From an uncultured beta proteobacterium (GTDB lineage Bacteria; Pseudomonadota; Gammaproteobacteria; Burkholderiales; Burkholderiaceae_C): a stretch of 32,498 nt of DNA. The notes beneath the pieces are model-generated. The model was not told where the DNA came from, ran no database searches, and saw only the letters and a list, made by a program, of their open reading frames with translations. The DNA lies in NCBI GenBank assembly GCA_903894475.1, contig CAITQH010000379.1, positions 1 through 32,498 of the forward strand, in the 5' to 3' direction. Of the stretch, positions 16,095 through 24,452 are shown piece by piece (positions within the stretch are counted from its first letter, which is position 1; each line of letters opens with the position of its first letter). Made by a program: the position numbers and the translations under genes.

Positions 16095-16307
16095 CTACGC
16101 CAACTTGGCGAAGTCTTCGGCAATCTTTGCGAGATGTGCATCGGTAATCATGCCGCCGGAAAAGCCGGCGACGGTTTTAAGTGGCATGGAACGCCCCATT
16201 CCGATGGAAGGGTGGTTGGAAATGCCAGGCAAATGCAGTTCCAGAATCGCCTTGGTCTGCTCGTTGTCGAGAAGCTCACCGAGATTGCTTTCAATCGAAT
16301 AACTCAT
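16095..16307 (-). CDS. 70-aa conserved-looking small protein
   Basis: Begins MSYSIESNLGELLDNEQTKA and continues with a HLPGISNHPSIGMGRSMPL segment and a helical end ITDAHLAKIAEDFAKL. No signal peptide, no membrane helix. The pattern LG-LLD-P/N-x-x-KA-L-HLPG resembles a short module I recall from other proteins, sometimes as a separate C-terminal domain, but I cannot give it a function. Start ATG 16307 is supported by an AAGGA site about 8 bp upstream; the longer reading frame lacks one. It lies 66 bp downstream of the nitronate monooxygenase gene on the same strand and is probably co-transcribed with it. Confidence 0.7.
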   Translation of the reverse strand: MSYSIESNLGELLDNEQTKAILELHLPGISNHPSIGMGRSMPLKTVAGFSGGMITDAHLAKIAEDFAKLA

Positions 16308-16373
16308 TCCGTTTTCCTTTCGGGCAGTTGATAAAAAACGACCGGCATCGCCCATGCCGTGACATCCTGTCCA

Positions 16374-17351
16374 CTATGGCCGACTCAAGCCAGCCAGCCG
16401 CTGGTTGATGAGCGCATCGGCCTGGCTCATGATTCGGTCAATCAGTTCCCTGACGCTTGGAATATCGTGGATCAGACCGGCGACCATGCCGCAACTCCAG
16501 GCGCCAGCTTCCATCTCGCCATCGCGCATGATCTTCGGATAGACGCCGGCGACTTGCTCGTAGACGTCGGCGATGGTCAGCGCATCGCCCTTTTGTTTTT
16601 CAATTTCGAGCAGGCGTTCTACGCCCGAATTCATCATGACTCTTTCGGTATTGTGAAGCTTGCGCATGACCAGACGCGTGTCCAACTCGCTGGCAGCGAC
16701 GATCGCGTTCTTGACGTTGTCGTGCACCGGCGCTTCCTTGGTCGCGATGAAGCGCGTGCCCATGTTGATGCCCTCCGCCCCCAGTGCGAGTGCCGCCACC
16801 AGGCTGCGTCCATCGGCCATACCGCCAGATGCCACAAACGGGATCTTCAATTCATCAGCCGCTCGCGGTAGCAGGATGAAGTTGGTCACATCGTCTTCGC
16901 CTGGATGGCCGCCGCACTCAAATCCGTCGACGCTGACGGCGTCGCAGCCAATTGCCTGCGCCTTCAGCGAATGTCGCACCGATGTGCATTTGTGAATCAC
17001 CTTGATACCGGCCTGCTTCAGGTAAGGCATGTAGGCCTGAGGGTTGCGCCCTGCGGTCTCGACGACCTTCACGCCGCCTTCGATGATCGCGCGGATGTAT
17101 TCGGGGTAGGGTGGCTCGGAGAAGGCCGGCAGGAAGGTCAGGTTGACGCCAAAGGGCTTGCTTGTCATCTCCCGGCAAAGCGAAATCTCCTTGGCAAGCA
17201 GTTCCGGCGTGCCCAGAGTCAGGGCGGTGATGATGCCCAGACCTCCGGCGTTGGAAACTGCCGCTGCCAGCTTGGCATAGCCGACATAGTGCATGCCGCC
17301 CTGAATGATGGGGTGCTCAATTCCGAGCAATTCCGTGATGCGTGTCTTCAT
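16374..17351 (-). CDS. Nitronate monooxygenase family protein
   Basis: A 325-aa FMN-dependent TIM-barrel enzyme that in characterised members oxidises alkyl nitronates. N-terminal EHPIIQGGMHYVGYAKLAAA, flavin segment SNAGGLGII, and the phosphate-binding GGMADGRS..ALALGAEGINMGTRF are present. Unlike the paralogue at 12254 it keeps the His of the GGH motif (H149 in DGFECGGHPGEDD). The C-terminal AGAWSCGMVAGLIHDIPS block is common in members near acyl-CoA genes. Many such genes sit in fatty acid or steroid degradation clusters and may act as enoyl-CoA-related flavoenzymes, so the reaction is not certain. It lies between the 60-bp repeats (upstream) and the 70-aa protein gene (downstream). Confidence 0.88.
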   Translation of the reverse strand: MKTRITELLGIEHPIIQGGMHYVGYAKLAAAVSNAGGLGIITALTLGTPELLAKEISLCREMTSKPFGVNLTFLPAFSEPPYPEYIRAIIEGGVKVVETAGRNPQAYMPYLKQAGIKVIHKCTSVRHSLKAQAIGCDAVSVDGFECGGHPGEDDVTNFILLPRAADELKIPFVASGGMADGRSLVAALALGAEGINMGTRFIATKEAPVHDNVKNAIVAASELDTRLVMRKLHNTERVMMNSGVERLLEIEKQKGDALTIADVYEQVAGVYPKIMRDGEMEAGAWSCGMVAGLIHDIPSVRELIDRIMSQADALINQRLAGLSRP

Positions 17352-17370
17352 GATATTTCCCTTTCTTGAA

Positions 17371-17545
17371 CTTTGTGGGACAGACCAAAGCTACACGAAG
17401 TGAGCGTGCTCTGTCCCCAACTGATTATGTCTTTGTGGGACAGACCAAAGCTACGCGAAGTGAGCGTGCTCTGTCCCCAACTGATTATGTCTTTGTGGGA
17501 CAGACCAAAGCTACACGAAGTGAGCGTGCTCTGTCCCCAACCGTT
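17371..17545. repeat. Three tandem 60-bp palindromic repeats
   Basis: Units 17371-17430, 17431-17490 and 17491-17545 (last one incomplete) repeat with exact 60-bp period. The only difference across the shared part is one A/G at the CTAC[A/G]CGAAG position, before the last unit diverges at about 17542. Each has GGGACAGA and TCTGTCCC arms around a 25-nt loop that could itself partly fold. They separate the acyl-CoA dehydrogenase stop codon from the monooxygenase start. Being a multiple of 3 they stay open as a pseudo-coding frame, which I do not regard as a gene. The same arms and borders occur once at 7132. Confidence 0.9.
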
Positions 17546-18762
17546 TATGACTTGCGCAGATACTTGGACAATTCCAGCTTGGCGATCTGCCGCCGATGCA
17601 CTTCATCCGGGCCATCGGCAAGGCGCAGTGCGCGTGCCATTCCCAGTAGCCGCGACAACTCCGGGTCCGACACACCTTCGCCACCGTGAATCTGGATCGC
17701 AGCGTCGACGATGTGCTGCAAGACATTGGGTGCGACCACCTTGATCGCCGATATGTCATTGAGCGCGCCAAAGGTGCCGCGTTTGTCGAGTGCCCAGGCC
17801 GCTTTCATCGTCAGCAAGCGCGCCTGGTCGATCGCCAGACGGGCGTTGGCGATGATGTCGCGGTTGCTACCCAGCTCAACCAGGGGCTTGCCGAAGGCGA
17901 TACGACCAAGTCCCCGCTGGCACAACAACTGCAATGCGCGCTCGGAGGCGCCGATCAGCCGCATGCAATGGTGGATGCGACCCGGACCGAGTCGGCCCTG
18001 GGCAATCTCGAAGCCGCGTCCCGGGCCATGAATGATATTGGTGAGCGGTACACGGACGTTCTCGAACAGGATTTCCGCATGGCCGTGTGGCTCGTCCAGT
18101 GAGTTGAGGACCGGCAGCATGCGCAGGATCTTGACACCAGGCGTATCGAGCGGTACCAGCACCATGGAATGGCGTTTGAGCCGGTCGGCACCGGGGTCAG
18201 TGACACCCATGAAAATGAGGATCTTGCAACGCGGATCACCAGCGCCGCTGGTCCACCACTTCTGGCCGTTGATGACGACCTCGTCGCCGTCGACCTCGCA
18301 GGTCGCCTTCATATTCGTGGCATCGGACGAAGCCACGGCCGGTTCGGTCATGGAGTAACCGGAACGAATTTCGCCCGCCAGCAAGGGTTTCAGCCAGCGC
18401 TCCTTCTGTTCGGGAGAGCCGTAACGCACCAGCACCTCCATATTCCCGGTATCTGGGGCGGCGCAGTTGAACACCTCGGGCGCAATCGGGCAACGGCCGG
18501 TGATTTCGGCCAACGGTGCGTAATCGCGGTTGTCCAGACCGGCACCGTACTGCTCGTCCGGCAGAAAGAGATTCCACAGGCCTGCGTTTCTGGCTTTGGC
18601 TTTCAATTCTTCCATGATGGGCGGCACACGCCACTGCCGGTAGTCGTTCGAGTGGACCAACTGGTCGTAGTAGGTTTGCTGGTTGGGAAGTATTTCTTCC
18701 GCCATAAAGCGTTCAAGCTGCGGGATCAGTAGCTGTGCGCGTTCCGAATGGTCGAAATCCAT
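17545..18762 (-). CDS. Acyl-CoA dehydrogenase (ACAD10/11-like group)
   Basis: FAD-dependent introduction of a trans-2 double bond into an acyl-CoA. The 405-aa protein has the N-terminal helical domain (1-125), the FAD/substrate beta domain with [16 protein letters not shown] and [12 protein letters not shown], and the C-terminal four-helix domain ending [10 protein letters not shown]....[20 protein letters not shown]. The form resembles acyl-CoA dehydrogenases used for longer or branched acyl chains. An AGAGGA site precedes ATG 18762. A near-perfect palindrome at 18800-18826 lies 38 bp upstream and is a probable operator. It heads a minus-strand series with the monooxygenase and the 70-aa protein, separated from them by the 60-bp repeats. 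Substrate unknown. Confidence 0.92.
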   Translation of the reverse strand: MDFDHSERAQLLIPQLERFMAEEILPNQQTYYDQLVHSNDYRQWRVPPIMEELKAKARNAGLWNLFLPDEQYGAGLDNRDYAPLAEITGRCPIAPEVFNCAAPDTGNMEVLVRYGSPEQKERWLKPLLAGEIRSGYSMTEPAVASSDATNMKATCEVDGDEVVINGQKWWTSGAGDPRCKILIFMGVTDPGADRLKRHSMVLVPLDTPGVKILRMLPVLNSLDEPHGHAEILFENVRVPLTNIIHGPGRGFEIAQGRLGPGRIHHCMRLIGASERALQLLCQRGLGRIAFGKPLVELGSNRDIIANARLAIDQARLLTMKAAWALDKRGTFGALNDISAIKVVAPNVLQHIVDAAIQIHGGEGVSDPELSRLLGMARALRLADGPDEVHRRQIAKLELSKYLRKS

Positions 18763-18780
18763 GATGTCCTCTTTGGTTGG

Positions 18781-19155
18781 TCAGTTGCCGCAAATGAAAT
18801 ATATTGGCACTTGCGGTGCTAATATAGATTCAACTGGGCGAGGAATCAACAAGTGGGTGTCGCCAAAGTTCACGGCGGCACTATCGCCGGGGCATTCCTT
18901 TCGTTTCGGACATTTCCTGGTGCTCAAGTGGTTCGAAGTGCTGAACCGGTAAAGGAATTTCAAAAGGCGGTCCGTCCGGTTGCTTGCCGCGTCACCGGAT
19001 GCGATGCGACCCCAAGCGTCCATATTCGCGGTGAAACCATGCACCAGAATCAACGGTTCGCCAGTGCCGCCGACGAGATACGGAAAGGTCCTACCTTGGA
19101 CTTCCAGAGTTTTCGCGTGTAGTCCAGCAGCACTGCGGGACATGTCTCGCAACAA
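18781..19155 (-). pseudogene. Truncated alpha/beta hydrolase, N-terminal fragment
   Basis: The first about 53 residues (19155 to about 18997) read as the start of an alpha/beta hydrolase: LEVQGRTFPYLVGGTGEPLILVHGFTANMDAWGRIA, with the oxyanion-hole HGF motif. After WGRIAS the frame stays open but the sequence is unrelated and ends at 18781, with no nucleophile elbow, acid or His. The likely original start is ATG 19143 or the TTG at 19155. A normal member would be about 270-320 aa. The cut faces the acyl-CoA dehydrogenase block, mirroring the truncated hydrolase at 15414-15869. Confidence 0.7.
18800..18826. promoter_or_regulatory. Putative operator upstream of the acyl-CoA dehydrogenase
   Basis: TATATTGGCAC, 5-bp spacer TTGCG, GTGCTAATATA: 11-bp arms with one mismatch. 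It lies 38 bp before the dehydrogenase start. AT-rich outer parts could overlap a -10 element. Its sequence differs from the palindrome at 10836-10853, so a different regulator is likely; no regulator gene is adjacent. Confidence 0.55.
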
Positions 19156-19845
19156 CTTGGCTGTGGGGCTTGGGTCATGGAGTGGGTCCGGTAGAAGAAG
19201 ATAAGGTTGCCTGACGGGTGTTCGTTACGATAGCCATCATGTCACCCGCTTGTCCTCCACCAATCGGTGCAAACCCTTCCCACAAATGGGGGATGGCCGC
19301 ATTGAAGGTGCGGTGTTTTTTCAGTAGAGGTTATCCCCACTATTGGTGAGTAACTCTGTGGATATGTCACAAGGTCAGTCGTCAATTCGGCGCCATTGCT
19401 GGGTCGCAACGGAATGCTCAAGAATTGGGCATTCGTGCTATTCATGCAGCGCACACTGAGACTCCGGTCTTATGTACGCGCATCCATTCGGGAAAACACC
19501 GATGCTGATTTATGCCACCAAGAACACAGTCGGCATCCTCACATTTCGTGAGGAAGGCCGTCATTCGCAGCGTGCGTGACGGACCGCTTCTGAGTAGCAA
19601 TTCTGGTCTATAACTCTTTCGGTAGCTGATGGTCAAAATTGAAAGTCGGGTCTGGAGAAATTCGTAGACCCGCACTGCAGCGTAGGACGTCAGGAGTCTT
19701 TGTTACTTCGGCGGGAAGCGACTCCAGAGGGCGGGTACCCGACATGGATCTTATCGAACAGCCTTCTCAAAAAGCCGACGTGGACATCAGCACCGGGTGG
19801 GCCGCAGCGTGGCCAGACAGTAGTTTCTGCCCTTTTACGGCTGCG
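19156..19845. other. 690-bp stretch without a recognisable gene
   Basis: Short open frames occur on both strands but none has a recognisable motif, a good ribosome site and coding-like codon use together. A 7-bp inverted repeat CGGGTCT/AGACCCG occurs around 19650-19670. Two DnaA-box-like 9-mers occur at 19331 and 19357. Its position next to a truncated hydrolase suggests decayed sequence. Confidence 0.5.
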
Positions 19846-20343
19846 CTAATAGACCCGCACTGCCGTTTCGCTGCCGCATCCCTGCTGCACAACTGCGCCG
19901 GTGGCATCGATAATCTGCAAGTTCAAAGTTCCCGTGAGGCTGTTGCTGTCTGCGCCCAGAACGAGGGCGCGTTGAACTTTTTGCGTGCCCGCGAGGGTGC
20001 CGTCGGCGTTGAAGCGCATGAACCACATGTTCGCCATGTAGTTGCTGCCGGTGCCTCGCTTCCAGACACCCATAGCCGCCCCGCGCGAAGGCGGGGGCAT
20101 GGAATTGTCGGCCGAAAGCGTACCGCCGCGGTGGAACATACCGGCACCTTTAAAGGTCTTCGTTGCCGCGTTAGTGGTGCAGTCCTTGATGGTGATGGTG
20201 GAGTCCCACACACCCTCGATCACATCTGCGTCGCTGATAGTCTGGGCTATGGCGCCGCCGCCGCATGCCTGTATCAGAATGCTGGTGGCGGCAGCGGTGA
20301 TGGCAATCAGAGCTGCCGACTTAAGTGATTTGGATGTGCTCAA
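19846..20343 (-). CDS. Exported or lipoprotein-like protein of unknown function
   Basis: A 165-aa protein. The start is placed at TTG 20343 because an AGGAG site lies 7 bp upstream and no in-frame ATG gives a signal peptide. The N-terminus (SLKSAALIAITAAATSILIQACGGG) is a signal sequence with a possible lipobox ending IQAC, or alternatively a Sec cleavage after AIA. The mature part has Gly/Trp-rich strands, with GVWDSTITIKDC, FHRGGTLS and GVWKRGTG..YMANMWFMRFNADGTLAGTQKV. I recognise this pattern from unnamed secreted bacterial proteins but know no function. It is divergent from the winged-helix/TPR regulator at 20475, which may control it. Confidence 0.72.
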   Translation of the reverse strand: MSTSKSLKSAALIAITAAATSILIQACGGGAIAQTISDADVIEGVWDSTITIKDCTTNAATKTFKGAGMFHRGGTLSADNSMPPPSRGAAMGVWKRGTGSNYMANMWFMRFNADGTLAGTQKVQRALVLGADSNSLTGTLNLQIIDATGAVVQQGCGSETAVRVY

Positions 20344-20474
20344 AATGTTTCTCCTGGGTTGTTGGAAATGGATCGGGCACAAACCGCGTGACCGATACCA
20401 CAAGAATGCCGCGGGCCACTCGCGCAGTCTTTGGCCGAGTCTGAAAAATTTCTGAAAAACCCTGAGAATGCGCC

Positions 20475-22289
20475 ATGTCCATGTCCAAACGTTATGCTTT
20501 CGGTGATTTCGTGCTGGAGCCATCGCGCCAGCACTTGTGCGGTCGCAATGAAACTCCTCTGACTCTTTCTCCGCGCTTGTTTGCTGCGTTACAGCTGTTT
20601 GTCGAACGAGCTGGCGTGTTGCTCTGCAAAGAAGAGTTAGTGCTGGCGTTGTGGCCTGGCCTCGTGGTTGAAGACAATAATCTGAGCCAAGTGATTTCGG
20701 GCCTCAGACGTGCGCTGGGCGACGACACCCGCAATAGTCGCTATATACAGACCGTTGCGCGCCGTGGCTTCAGGTTTATTGCCGAGGTAACCGAGTTGCC
20801 GGCGCGCGAAACCAACATCACAAAGACGACCCTTGAGTTGCCCATCCAACACAATGCGCCTTTGCCCGCCACGCTGGCCGTTCTGCCGTTCGTGCCGCTG
20901 GCAACCGAAGGTCGCGACGATTTGTTGGAAATCGGCATGGCTGACAGCCTGATCGCTCGCTTATCCGCCGTGCCCGGGTTGGTGGTGCGTTCGGTCGGAT
21001 CAGTGCGACGCTTTGCCGGGCTTGATCAGGATCCGCTGGCGGCTGCGCGCGTGCTTGACGTGGCCTGGGTTGTAGATGGATCGCTGCAGCGCAGCGGCGG
21101 CCAGTTGCGTGTGACTGCCCGCTTGCTTAGCGCGCCGGCCGGAGTTGCGGCTTGGAGTGGCAGCTTCGACCTGACATTCACCGACGTGTTCGACATGCAG
21201 GACGTTATATCGATGCAGGTAGCGGAGGTTCTCAAGCCCACTTTAGACCCCAGGGTTGGAAAAGGCATCGGGCCAGCTGTGCAGCCCAACGACGCGGGCG
21301 GTAGTCGCAATGCCGATGCCTACCAACTCTATCTGGCAGCCCGGCAGCACGCTCAAGGCATCCGCGCCGATGGTTTGCGCAAGAGCATCGAGCTCTACCA
21401 CAAGGCGCTCACCATTGACCCGGGCTATGCCATGGCCTACGCAGGTCTTGGCGAGACCTACCGGCGCATGCTGTTTGGCGCCGACCGGTCGCCCACAGAG
21501 GTGTTCGAGCCGTATCGCAAGGCGATCCTGCTTGCACTGGAGATCGCCCCGGAACTGGCGGAGGCGCATGCCCAACTGGGCTGGATTCACTTCTGGTTCG
21601 ACTTCGATTGGCCAGCCGCCGAACGCGTGTTTCGCCAAGCGCTGCAGATCAATCCCAACGTCGTCGGGGCGCACTTTGGTTTGGGATTTTTGTTGTTGAC
21701 GCTGGACCGCTCCGTGGAGGGCATTGCCCATATCCGCTGGGCCCGCGAACTCGATCCGATGTCGCTAATCCTGAACGTGATGGAAGCCGGTTTTCTGCTC
21801 GACATGGGGCGACGTGACGAGGCCTCGGCGCGGCTGGACCGCGCCTTTGAGATCGAACCCAACTTCTGGGTCGCCCACATAATTCGGGCGCTGCTGCATC
21901 TTGTCGACCGTGAGCCGGAGCAAGCCATCGTTGCACTGCGACGGGCCGACCAGTTGTCAGATCAAAGCACTCAGGCGGCTGCCTTGCTTGGAGTACAACT
22001 CGCGCGCTTCCATAAGACCGACGAGGCACGCGAAGTCCTGAATCGATTGCTGACCCTGCAGCAGACCCGCTATGTTCCGCCGACATCGCTTGCTGCGGTG
22101 CACGCCGCTCTGGGTGAAGTAGCGCAAGCGCTGGATGCACTCGAACGCGCGTGGACGGCACGCGATACGCGTCTGGTCTATTTGAAGGACGACACCCGCT
22201 GGACCGGCCTGCGCGAGCAGCCTCGCTTTGCGGTGCTTTTGCGACAGATGAGGCTTGAAGGTTATGGGCCTGGCACCTCCGGTCCCTGA
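20475..22289 (+). CDS. CadC-type winged-helix regulator with TPR repeats
   Basis: A 604-aa protein. Residues about 5-103 are an OmpR/CadC-type winged-helix DNA-binding domain (FGDFVLEPSRQHL, LTLSPRLFAALQLFVER, EELVLALWPGLVVEDNNLSQVISGLRRALGD, YIQTVARRGFRFIA). Residues about 130-260 resemble the TolB-N/FlgO-like domain often found in such regulators (LAVLPFVPL..., ADSLIARLSAVPGLVVRS). Residues about 275-560 are tetratricopeptide repeats (GYAMAYAGLGETYRRM, PELAEAHAQLGWIHFWF and more). No transmembrane helix is evident, unlike CadC. It is a soluble regulator probably responding to a protein or ligand bound by the TPR part. It is divergent from the small exported protein. Start could be 20475 or the Met two codons later. 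Confidence 0.87.
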   Translation: MSMSKRYAFGDFVLEPSRQHLCGRNETPLTLSPRLFAALQLFVERAGVLLCKEELVLALWPGLVVEDNNLSQVISGLRRALGDDTRNSRYIQTVARRGFRFIAEVTELPARETNITKTTLELPIQHNAPLPATLAVLPFVPLATEGRDDLLEIGMADSLIARLSAVPGLVVRSVGSVRRFAGLDQDPLAAARVLDVAWVVDGSLQRSGGQLRVTARLLSAPAGVAAWSGSFDLTFTDVFDMQDVISMQVAEVLKPTLDPRVGKGIGPAVQPNDAGGSRNADAYQLYLAARQHAQGIRADGLRKSIELYHKALTIDPGYAMAYAGLGETYRRMLFGADRSPTEVFEPYRKAILLALEIAPELAEAHAQLGWIHFWFDFDWPAAERVFRQALQINPNVVGAHFGLGFLLLTLDRSVEGIAHIRWARELDPMSLILNVMEAGFLLDMGRRDEASARLDRAFEIEPNFWVAHIIRALLHLVDREPEQAIVALRRADQLSDQSTQAAALLGVQLARFHKTDEAREVLNRLLTLQQTRYVPPTSLAAVHAALGEVAQALDALERAWTARDTRLVYLKDDTRWTGLREQPRFAVLLRQMRLEGYGPGTSGP

Positions 22290-22513
22290 ATACGGCAATG
22301 GACCGCCAACTCACTGCGAACTCAGTATTTGCTGTGGATTGACGCGGCTGGGATGTTGGCGTGGTTTTCTTCGCGGTGCAGCGAACTGGGCTTTAGCCAA
22401 GACATGCCAGTGCCTGTTGATGGCACGGATTCCTTCAACCCGGAAGCTGCCCTTTGCGACCGGTAGCATTAGGTAGAGCTCTGCACAATGTCCGCTGCCA
22501 TTCCGAAAACCTC

Positions 22514-23734
22514 ATGACGCCTCTACTCCCTCGTCCCTTCCTGCGACTCGTCTGGTCCAATCTGGCGGCGCAATCGGCCGAGCAATTGAGTTTGGCTGCC
22601 GTGCCGATCGTCGCGGTGCTGGCGCTGGGCGCAGGCCCCGGTGAGATCGGTCTGCTGGCCACGGCGCAGTCGCTGCCATTCCTGATTCTGTCAATTCCCT
22701 TGGGTCTGGTCGCGGATCGAACGTCGCGGCGTCAACTGATGGCGTGGGCCGAAGGGTTGCGCATGCTGGCATTCCTGACGTTGATTGCGGCATTTTTGTT
22801 TAACCGAATCTCGCTGCAACTGCTGGCAGTGCTGGGTTTTGTCGGTGCGATTGGTACCGTCGGTTACAGCGTAGCCGCACCAGCGCTTGTACCCGCGCTG
22901 GTTCCGCGTGACTCCATCATGGCTGCGAACGGGCGTCTTGAACTCGCCCGAAGCGTTGCGTTTACCGCTGGACCAGCAATCGCTGGTGCGCTGGTCTCGT
23001 GGGCTGGAGCTTCGGCCGCGTTCGTGCTGGCTGCGGTGCTGTCTGCTTCGGCGTTGGCTCTGTTGCTTGGGCTTATCGAACCTAAGCGGCTTGCCCAGCC
23101 AGAGCGCCACCCCCTGCTCGAACTCCAGGACGGCGCACGTCTCGTGTGGCGCAATGCACTACTGCGACCCATTCTTCTGACCGCCGTGGCTTGGAATATC
23201 TCCTGGTTCGTGCTGCAGGCAGCGTACGTTCCTTATGCCGTGCGGGTGCTTGGCTTGAGTGCAGGTGGCGTGGGTATCACGCTGGCAGGCTATGGCGCCG
23301 GCATGATCGTAGGGTCGTTGTTTGCGCCCAGGGTGATGGGCGCGCTGCCGTTTGGCAGGGCGATTCAGGTCGGCCCCACCATCTCGGTGCTGGCAGCCAT
23401 GACGATGGTCGCAACGCTGGCGCTACCCAATGCGGCGGTGGCGGTGATTTCGTTCTTTCTGTTCGGCGCAGGCCCCATCATCTGGACGATCACATCGACG
23501 ACACTGCGCCAGACCGTTACACCCAACGCGATGTTGGGTCGCGTATCAGCCCTGTTCCTCACCGTCAACATGGGCGCCCGGCCGCTGGGGGCTGCGCTGG
23601 GCGGTTTCGTCGGCGCCTCGTGGGGCGAATCGGCATGCCTGATATTGGCTCTGGCCGGGTTCGTCGTCCAAGCGTGGCTGATCTTCGCCTCGCAGGTGAG
23701 CCATTTGCAGCAACTGCCCGCTGCGGCGGATTGA
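22514..23734 (+). CDS. MFS transporter (EntS/MFS_3-like exporter)
   Basis: A 406-aa, 12-helix major facilitator. Start ATG 22514 (MTPLLPRPFLRLVWSNLAAQ) is preferred over an upstream ATG that adds 20 non-hydrophobic residues. The A-motif-like loop between helices 2 and 3 reads GLVADRTSRRQLM. Helices are continuous through PTISVLAAMTMVATL and ALGGFVGASWGESACLILALAGFVV. The overall form resembles EntS-type and other drug or siderophore exporters. It is 224 bp downstream of the TPR regulator on the same strand; that gap holds no gene I can support. The substrate is unknown. Confidence 0.88.
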   Translation: MTPLLPRPFLRLVWSNLAAQSAEQLSLAAVPIVAVLALGAGPGEIGLLATAQSLPFLILSIPLGLVADRTSRRQLMAWAEGLRMLAFLTLIAAFLFNRISLQLLAVLGFVGAIGTVGYSVAAPALVPALVPRDSIMAANGRLELARSVAFTAGPAIAGALVSWAGASAAFVLAAVLSASALALLLGLIEPKRLAQPERHPLLELQDGARLVWRNALLRPILLTAVAWNISWFVLQAAYVPYAVRVLGLSAGGVGITLAGYGAGMIVGSLFAPRVMGALPFGRAIQVGPTISVLAAMTMVATLALPNAAVAVISFFLFGAGPIIWTITSTTLRQTVTPNAMLGRVSALFLTVNMGARPLGAALGGFVGASWGESACLILALAGFVVQAWLIFASQVSHLQQLPAAAD

Positions 23735-24077
23735 GACCACCCGTCAGTAGTGCCATCGGTCTCAGCCAATCATCTGAGTGACTTCTTTGCTGGCCTTGGC
23801 TGCGGCTGCCAATGACAGGTCGTCACCGAATCGTATGACAAGTATGGGCACGTTGTTCGCGCTCACGGTCGGCCGGTTTGGGGCAACTCAATGGTTGGCG
23901 ATTTCGATGTCGGCTTTGCGGCATCGACTTTTGACCAGCGAATAGGCACAGTCGACCAGGCCCAGTCATTGGAAGCGGTTGCCCGATACCTGCCGTTGGG
24001 CGAACCGAATTCTCAATACCGGAAATTTCATTTATACAGCACGACGATCTGCTGCCAATGACCATGAGCATCCAACC
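23735..24077. other. 343-bp region, possible gene remnant
   Basis: No complete gene seen. On the minus strand a short open stretch ending at 23762 reads as a protein-like tail (NVPILVIRFGDDLSLAAAAKASKEVTQMIG fragment region) with coding-like codons but no start codon. It may be the end of a decayed gene. Nothing else is supportable. Confidence 0.3.
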
Positions 24078-24452
24078 TCACATGACCATCGCTTCGAGGC
24101 GGAAAATGCCTGCAGCAGCTCGAATCTCTTTCATGTGACCATGACCTGGAAGCGTCTTGGTCTCAATCGTCACAAGACCGACTTGTGCCAACTGGTCTAC
24201 ATCACGTTTGACAGCGCTGCGATCGCGATGCAGTCGCCCAGCGATGACTGTGATCGAACCCGGTTCACCCTTGACACTACGGAACACGTCGAGTCGACTC
24301 GCAGTCAGCAGGCGCAGGAGATCGGCAGGATCTTCAAAGCTGACGGTGCGTTCCTCTGGTATCGGTTGACCAGCGTCAGCCAATCGTGCCAACACCTTCC
24401 CTCTGCGAAAGAAATCTTGTTCGTTACCTGCTTTAAGGGTGACATTCTTCAT
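24078..24452 (-). CDS. HTH DNA-binding protein, probable antitoxin of the TumE-like pair
   Basis: A 124-aa protein with a winged-helix-like segment: PADLLRLLTASRLDVFRSVKGEPGSITVIAGRLHRDRSAVKRDVDQLAQVGLV. The core 'ITVIAGRLHRDRSAVKRDVDQLAQVGL' is the recognition helix-wing pattern of MarR/HVO_A0114-type regulators. Start ATG 24452 has an AGGAG site 6 bp upstream and overlaps the toxin stop (ATGA), so the pair is translationally coupled. The upstream gene encodes a TumE/DUF6516-like protein; in such loci the HTH partner is the antitoxin and autorepressor. The operator is likely the palindrome at 24738-24766. Toxin-first order is opposite to the classical antitoxin-first order. Confidence 0.78.
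   Translation of the reverse strand: MKNVTLKAGNEQDFFRRGKVLARLADAGQPIPEERTVSFEDPADLLRLLTASRLDVFRSVKGEPGSITVIAGRLHRDRSAVKRDVDQLAQVGLVTIETKTLPGHGHMKEIRAAAGIFRLEAMVM

Noticed and set aside
17371..17545. Possible CRISPR array
   Set aside because: The units are directly adjacent with no unique spacers; it is a tandem repeat.
17366..17689. Plus-strand frame with three repeats of VGQTKATRSERALSPTDY
   Set aside because: It is the 60-bp DNA repeat read through because the period is a multiple of 3; the frame has no other support and overlaps the dehydrogenase gene.
19331..19365. Two DnaA-box-like 9-mers (TTATCCCCA, TGTGGATAT) in opposite orientation
   Set aside because: Each has one mismatch and there are only two; no replication gene or AT-rich unwinding region is nearby.
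19655..19865. 14-bp direct repeat TAGACCCGCACTGC at about 19664 and 19851
   Set aside because: A match of this length is expected by chance in a window of this size, and surrounding sequence does not align.
19639..20328. 229-aa plus-strand frame
   Set aside because: Antisense of the small exported protein; composition is not protein-like and no ribosome site is present.
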